Source of the DNA: Treponema sp.
GTDB taxonomy: Bacteria; Spirochaetota; Spirochaetia; Treponematales; Treponemataceae
NCBI GenBank assembly: GCA_016290335.1
Contig: JAEETM010000012.1
Coordinates: 1 to 60,966, forward strand
DNA length: 60,966 bases
Direction of reading: 5' to 3'
Part shown: positions 59,528-60,966 of the stretch, in pieces
Position numbering within the stretch: the first letter of the stretch is position 1
Layout of the letters: every line of letters starts with the position of its first letter
Notes under the pieces: generated by a model
Seen by the model: the letters and a program-made list of their open reading frames with translations, nothing else
What the model was told of the DNA's origin: nothing
Databases searched by the model: none
Translations under genes and position numbers: made by a program

Positions 59528-60966
59528 ATGCAGGCACTTATGTTAGCCGCTGGTATGGGAAAAAGACTCGGCCGATATACAAAAAATGCAACTAAATGTA
59601 TGGTTCCGGTAAACGGAAAAACACTTATTGAATACGCAATTGAAGCACTTGTAAAAAATAACATAAAGAAGATGGTTATTGTTGTAGGCTACAAAAGTGA
59701 TGTTCTTATAGACTTTATTCATTCAAAGTTCAATAAAGAAAACCTTAACGGTATGGAAATTGAGTTTATTGAAAATAAAGTGTATGACAAGACTAACAAC
59801 ATCTACTCTCTTTTTATGGCACGCGATGCTCTCTGTCAGGATGATACAATTCTTCTTGAAAGTGACCTCATCTTTAAGCCAGAAATTATTACAAAGCTAA
59901 TAAAATCAAAGGATGAAAATCTTGCCGTAGTGTCTCATTTTGAAAGCTGGATGGACGGAACCTGTACTTTGTTAGACGAGCATAACAATATCACCGGCAT
60001 TCTTGATAAGGCTCACTTCAACTGGTTTGAAACACAGGATTATTATAAAACTGTAAACATTTATAAGTTCTCAAAAGATTTTTCTAAGAACTATTATATA
60101 CCGTTCCTTGAAGCTTACCAGAAAGCATTCGGCAAAAACGAATATTACGAAGCTGTATTAAAAGTTCTTTCTTTCCTTGGAGCTTCTACGTTGAAAGGTC
60201 TTCCAGTTCCCGGTGATGACTGGTACGAAATTGATGACCCTGCTGATCTTGCAATTGCAGAAACACGCTTTGCAAAAGGAAAAACAAAGCTCAAGCAGTT
60301 ACAGAAAAATTACGGCGGATACTGGCGCTTCCCTCAGCTTAAGGATTACTGCTATCTTGTAAATCCGTATTTCCCTCCTCAGAAAATGGTTGACGAATTA
60401 CAGGTAAGCTTCAAAACTCTTCTTACACAATACCCAAGTGGTGCTGCCCAGATGAGTCTTCTTGCTGGAAAAATATTCAACCTTTTGCCGGAAAATATTG
60501 TAGTTGGAAACGGTGCTGCAGAGCTTATTTCTTCCCTCTGCGAAAGCCTTGAAGGAAAGGTTCTTGTTCCATATCCTACATTTAATGAGTATCCTGCACG
60601 ATTCAAAAAATGCGAGCTTGTACAGTTAGATACTTCAAAAAAGAAGTTTACATATACAACAGATGATATTCTTGCAGCTGTTAAGAAAGATAATGTAAAT
60701 ACAGTTCTTCTTATAAATCCTGATAACCCTTCTGGTAATTTCCTTGAAAAAAAATCAGTTTTAAAGCTTATTAAGGATTTGAAAGCATTAAATGTAAAGC
60801 TTATTTTTGATGAATCTTTTATTGATTTTGCTGACAAGGAAATCCGTTATACTCTTTTGAATCAGGATATTATAAACGAAAATCCAAACCTTATAATCAT
60901 AAAATCTATAAGCAAGAGTTACGGTGTTCCTGGCTTAAGACTTGGTATTCTTGCAGGCTCTGACGT
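59528..60966 (+). CDS. pntC: Bifunctional nucleotidyltransferase/aminotransferase, PntC-like (3' end outside window)
   Basis: At least 479 residues are coded and the frame is open at the window end. Residues 1-245 are a CTP-type nucleotidyltransferase: LMLAAGMGKRLGRYTKNATK, CMVPVNGKTLIEYAI, KTNNIYSLFMARDAL and DDWYEIDDPADLAIA. From about 255 a class I/II aminotransferase follows: VGNGAAELISSL, LLINPDNPSGN, IFDESFIDF and the PLP lysine in IKSISKSYGVPGLRLG near 463. This domain order matches PntC, the 2-aminoethylphosphonate cytidylyltransferase/transaminase known from Treponema denticola. AGGAG lies 7 nt before the ATG. The phosphonate role is inference, because ppm or ppd genes are not visible. 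Confidence 0.82.
   Translation, partial: MQALMLAAGMGKRLGRYTKNATKCMVPVNGKTLIEYAIEALVKNNIKKMVIVVGYKSDVLIDFIHSKFNKENLNGMEIEFIENKVYDKTNNIYSLFMARDALCQDDTILLESDLIFKPEIITKLIKSKDENLAVVSHFESWMDGTCTLLDEHNNITGILDKAHFNWFETQDYYKTVNIYKFSKDFSKNYYIPFLEAYQKAFGKNEYYEAVLKVLSFLGASTLKGLPVPGDDWYEIDDPADLAIAETRFAKGKTKLKQLQKNYGGYWRFPQLKDYCYLVNPYFPPQKMVDELQVSFKTLLTQYPSGAAQMSLLAGKIFNLLPENIVVGNGAAELISSLCESLEGKVLVPYPTFNEYPARFKKCELVQLDTSKKKFTYTTDDILAAVKKDNVNTVLLINPDNPSGNFLEKKSVLKLIKDLKALNVKLIFDESFIDFADKEIRYTLLNQDIINENPNLIIIKSISKSYGVPGLRLGILAGSD

Overview
The window looks like chromosome of a host-associated Treponema (spirochaete), probably a gut or rumen species. The evidence is the gene order maf-rpsB-tsf-frr-uppS-cdsA-dxr-rseP, low-GC A/T-rich coding, and many short secreted proteins. 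This assignment is inference; no rRNA or other taxonomic marker is present.

Layout. (1) 1-12.6 kb is ancestral housekeeping DNA: a HEAT-repeat periplasmic protein, Maf, translation factors, isoprenoid and phospholipid genes, RseP, a secreted beta-propeller protein, and, on the minus strand, glycogen synthase and an aminotransferase. (2) About 12.9-30.93 kb is a foreign island with higher GC and a different codon style, resembling Lachnospiraceae/Clostridia. Its two ends carry the two halves of one operon (TetR / bicupin / cyclophilin-like / aldo-keto reductase / carboxymuconolactone decarboxylase / cyclophilin-like). The break lies inside the aldo-keto reductase gene: codons 1-14 are at 13.0 kb and the rest of the gene is at 30.9 kb. 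The island is therefore circularly permuted, as if a circle had opened within that gene. Inside it, a 26-bp tRNA-3'-end-like direct repeat (15650 and 28501) brackets about 12.9 kb. That inner element holds a seven-gene, translationally coupled operon (aminotransferase, two glycosyltransferases, protein kinase, adenylating ligase, acyl carrier protein, histidine phosphatase), a UDP-glucose dehydrogenase with a helix-turn-helix domain, and a UDP-sugar epimerase. Decayed IS, HsdS and transporter remnants lie around it. (3) 30.98-60.97 kb is a surface-polysaccharide locus on the plus strand. It contains RfbD, two Wzi-like outer-membrane proteins, a dTDP-3-acetamido-sugar set (ketoisomerase, N-acyltransferase, aminotransferase), an opine-dehydrogenase-like enzyme, CDP-glycerol-type transferases, a Wzx flippase, GT2/GT4/GT61 glycosyltransferases and an acyltransferase. 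It continues with a Dlt-like module (MBOAT, SGNH-like, DltA-like, PLP decarboxylase, carrier protein), a YidC-sulfatase fusion, and the start of a bifunctional PntC-like nucleotidyltransferase/aminotransferase that runs off the window.

How it works together. The third region would build nucleotide sugars, assemble a repeat unit, flip it, and decorate it with acyl or aminoacyl groups, phospho-polyol groups and possibly phosphonate, then attach it at the cell surface through the Wzi-like proteins. Two features stand out as possibly undescribed: the Dlt/exosortase-hybrid decoration module next to the YidC-sulfatase fusion, and the kinase/phosphatase/ACP/glycosyltransferase operon in the island. 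Several genes (11383, 43078, 45332) have TATAAT only 6-7 nt before ATG and no Shine-Dalgarno sequence, suggesting leaderless transcripts.
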